Positions 63,315 to 64,000 of a DNA stretch of 64,000 bases are shown here, piece after piece. Numbering within the stretch: the first letter of the stretch is position 1; each line of letters begins with the position of its first letter. This DNA comes from Pomphorhynchus laevis. Taxonomy: Eukaryota; Acanthocephala; Palaeacanthocephala; Echinorhynchida; Pomphorhynchidae. The notes under the pieces are model-generated. The model worked only from the letters and a program-made list of their open reading frames with translations. It was not told where the DNA came from and made no database searches. The DNA lies in NCBI GenBank assembly GCA_012934845.2, contig WNNJ02000725.1, positions 1 through 64,000 of the forward strand, given 5' to 3'. The translations under genes were made by a program, and so were the position numbers.

Positions 63315-64000
63315 GTGTCAACGGCTAAGGACACGAGACCAATCATCATATCCAATAATATGGTGATGGTCGATGAGAGAGCTCTGGCAAGATACCTGGC
63401 TCTCTACTACGAGTCGCGTGGATTGTTGGGTGACTACATTCACGGGTTTCGTAGTGGTAGGGGAACTGTAAAATCAGTCAGGGCATTAAAGGGTTTTCTC
63501 ACCAAGGATACAGGGCCGGCACTGCTGTATTCGCTTGATGTGCCTGCAGCCTTTGACAACATCACACTCGACTCAGTAATGGAAACGTTGAGAAGAGATG
63601 TTGTTCCACTGAACATTCTTCGTCAAGTGTGGGGAATTTTGGAGAGCAGAAGCTTCTATCTAGAAAACAACAAGGGTCCATTTTATAAGCTATGCAAGGG
63701 TCTTCCTCAAGAGTCCCTTTTATCGCCAATCCTTTATATGATTACGACAAGGGGAGTCTTGGATGGACTTTTGGATAAAAACACCAGTGGTACTATCTAT
63801 GCGGACGATATATCGCTAATGTTTGAAACAGATTCATCGTCTGACAGGAGATTCGAAGACAGAGTGAAATCTGTGGTGAAAGGGATTGCTAAACGCCTGT
63901 CTAAGTTGGGTTTGTCGTTGAATCCAACGAAAAGCAATTTTATTCACTACATATTTCGCAAACCAAGACGCCATATTAAATTATTTGGTGCTCTTCTGGG
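63315..64000 (+). CDS. LINE L-E reverse transcriptase, open at window end
   Basis: Uninterrupted frame in the same register as 63003-63251, running off the right edge. DTRPIIISNNMVMVDERALA (fingers), HGFRSGRGTVKSVRALKGFL, LYSLDVPAAFDNITLDSVME (motif A), GLPQESLLSPILYMITTRGV (motif B; Glu replaces the usual Gly of PQGS), GTIYADDISLMFETD (motif C) and LGLSLNPTKSNFIHYIF (motif D region). The altered motif B suggests reduced or lost activity. Confidence 0.78.
   Translation, partial: MSTAKDTRPIIISNNMVMVDERALARYLALYYESRGLLGDYIHGFRSGRGTVKSVRALKGFLTKDTGPALLYSLDVPAAFDNITLDSVMETLRRDVVPLNILRQVWGILESRSFYLENNKGPFYKLCKGLPQESLLSPILYMITTRGVLDGLLDKNTSGTIYADDISLMFETDSSSDRRFEDRVKSVVKGIAKRLSKLGLSLNPTKSNFIHYIFRKPRRHIKLFGALL

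Larger units (their letters stand above)
61990..64000 (+). mobile_element. LINE (family L-E), cut by the window end
   Basis: Plus strand. Endonuclease part (62002-62211: RRPVYVPNCYIKPGG, NAGAHYIVGDLNDS), then a decayed interval (62220-63000), then a frame from 63003 with a stop at 63249-63251 and another near 63309, continuing open to 64000. The RT shows TRPIIISNNMVMVDERALAR, LYSLDVPAAFDNITLDSV (motif A), CKGLPQESLLSPILYM (motif B) and TIYADDISLMFE (motif C). The element continues beyond the window. Confidence 0.78.

Overview
The window is AT-rich eukaryotic DNA from an animal, most likely an insect. The evidence is a spliced gene for a DC-STAMP/sneaky-type sperm membrane protein, arthropod-style LINEs, Penelope-like elements (PLEs) and a small Ty3/Gypsy element. 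A hymenopteran is plausible but cannot be shown from this sequence. Almost everything recognisable is transposable-element debris, so this looks like a TE island holding very few host exons.

Layout. 1-1.3 kb: Penelope-like relic between (AT)n tracts. 1.6-3.2 kb: a hammerhead-like motif, a LINE fragment whose C-terminus looks like a restriction-like endonuclease (RLE), and an unrecognised ORF. 6.18-10.73 kb: a Ty3/Gypsy element that looks whole, with matching 192-bp LTRs and a 5-bp target duplication. 11-16.7 kb: PLE fragments, two candidate host exons and foldback repeats. 16.7-18.7 kb and 30.3-33.5 kb: PLEs with the GIY-YIG endonuclease in front of the reverse transcriptase (the permuted, Naiad-type order). 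Their tails are scattered across the window (3.9, 14.3, 44.8-47.4, 49.1, 56.2 kb). 19.2-22.9 and 52.6-54.2 kb: two copies of an APE-type LINE. 24.4-30.3 kb: another LINE plus inverted copies of a canonical PLE (RT then GIY-YIG). 34.3-38.4 kb: repeat clusters leading to an intact 423-codon divergent protein-kinase ORF. 39.5-40.2 kb: ~175-bp array of PLE-terminus-like sequence. 41.6-44.3 kb: longer copy of the RLE LINE. 55.6-59.3 kb: the DC-STAMP-like gene on the minus strand, with an intron full of repeats (PLE fragment, two SINE copies, a 110-bp palindrome). 59.5-61.7 kb: CR1/L2-like LINE. 62-64 kb: another LINE running off the right edge.

The most unusual points are: (1) an apparently intact kinase-like gene with at least six inverted partial copies of the same internal segment, most fused to an ~89-bp repeat unit that is also tandemly arrayed upstream of the gene; (2) a composite block (LINE tail + PLE tail + 89-bp unit + inverted kinase piece) that recurs; (3) two domain orders of PLE in one window; and (4) several hammerhead-like or pseudoknot-like motifs at PLE ends. 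No CRISPR array, rRNA gene, canonical tRNA gene or bacterial operon is visible.
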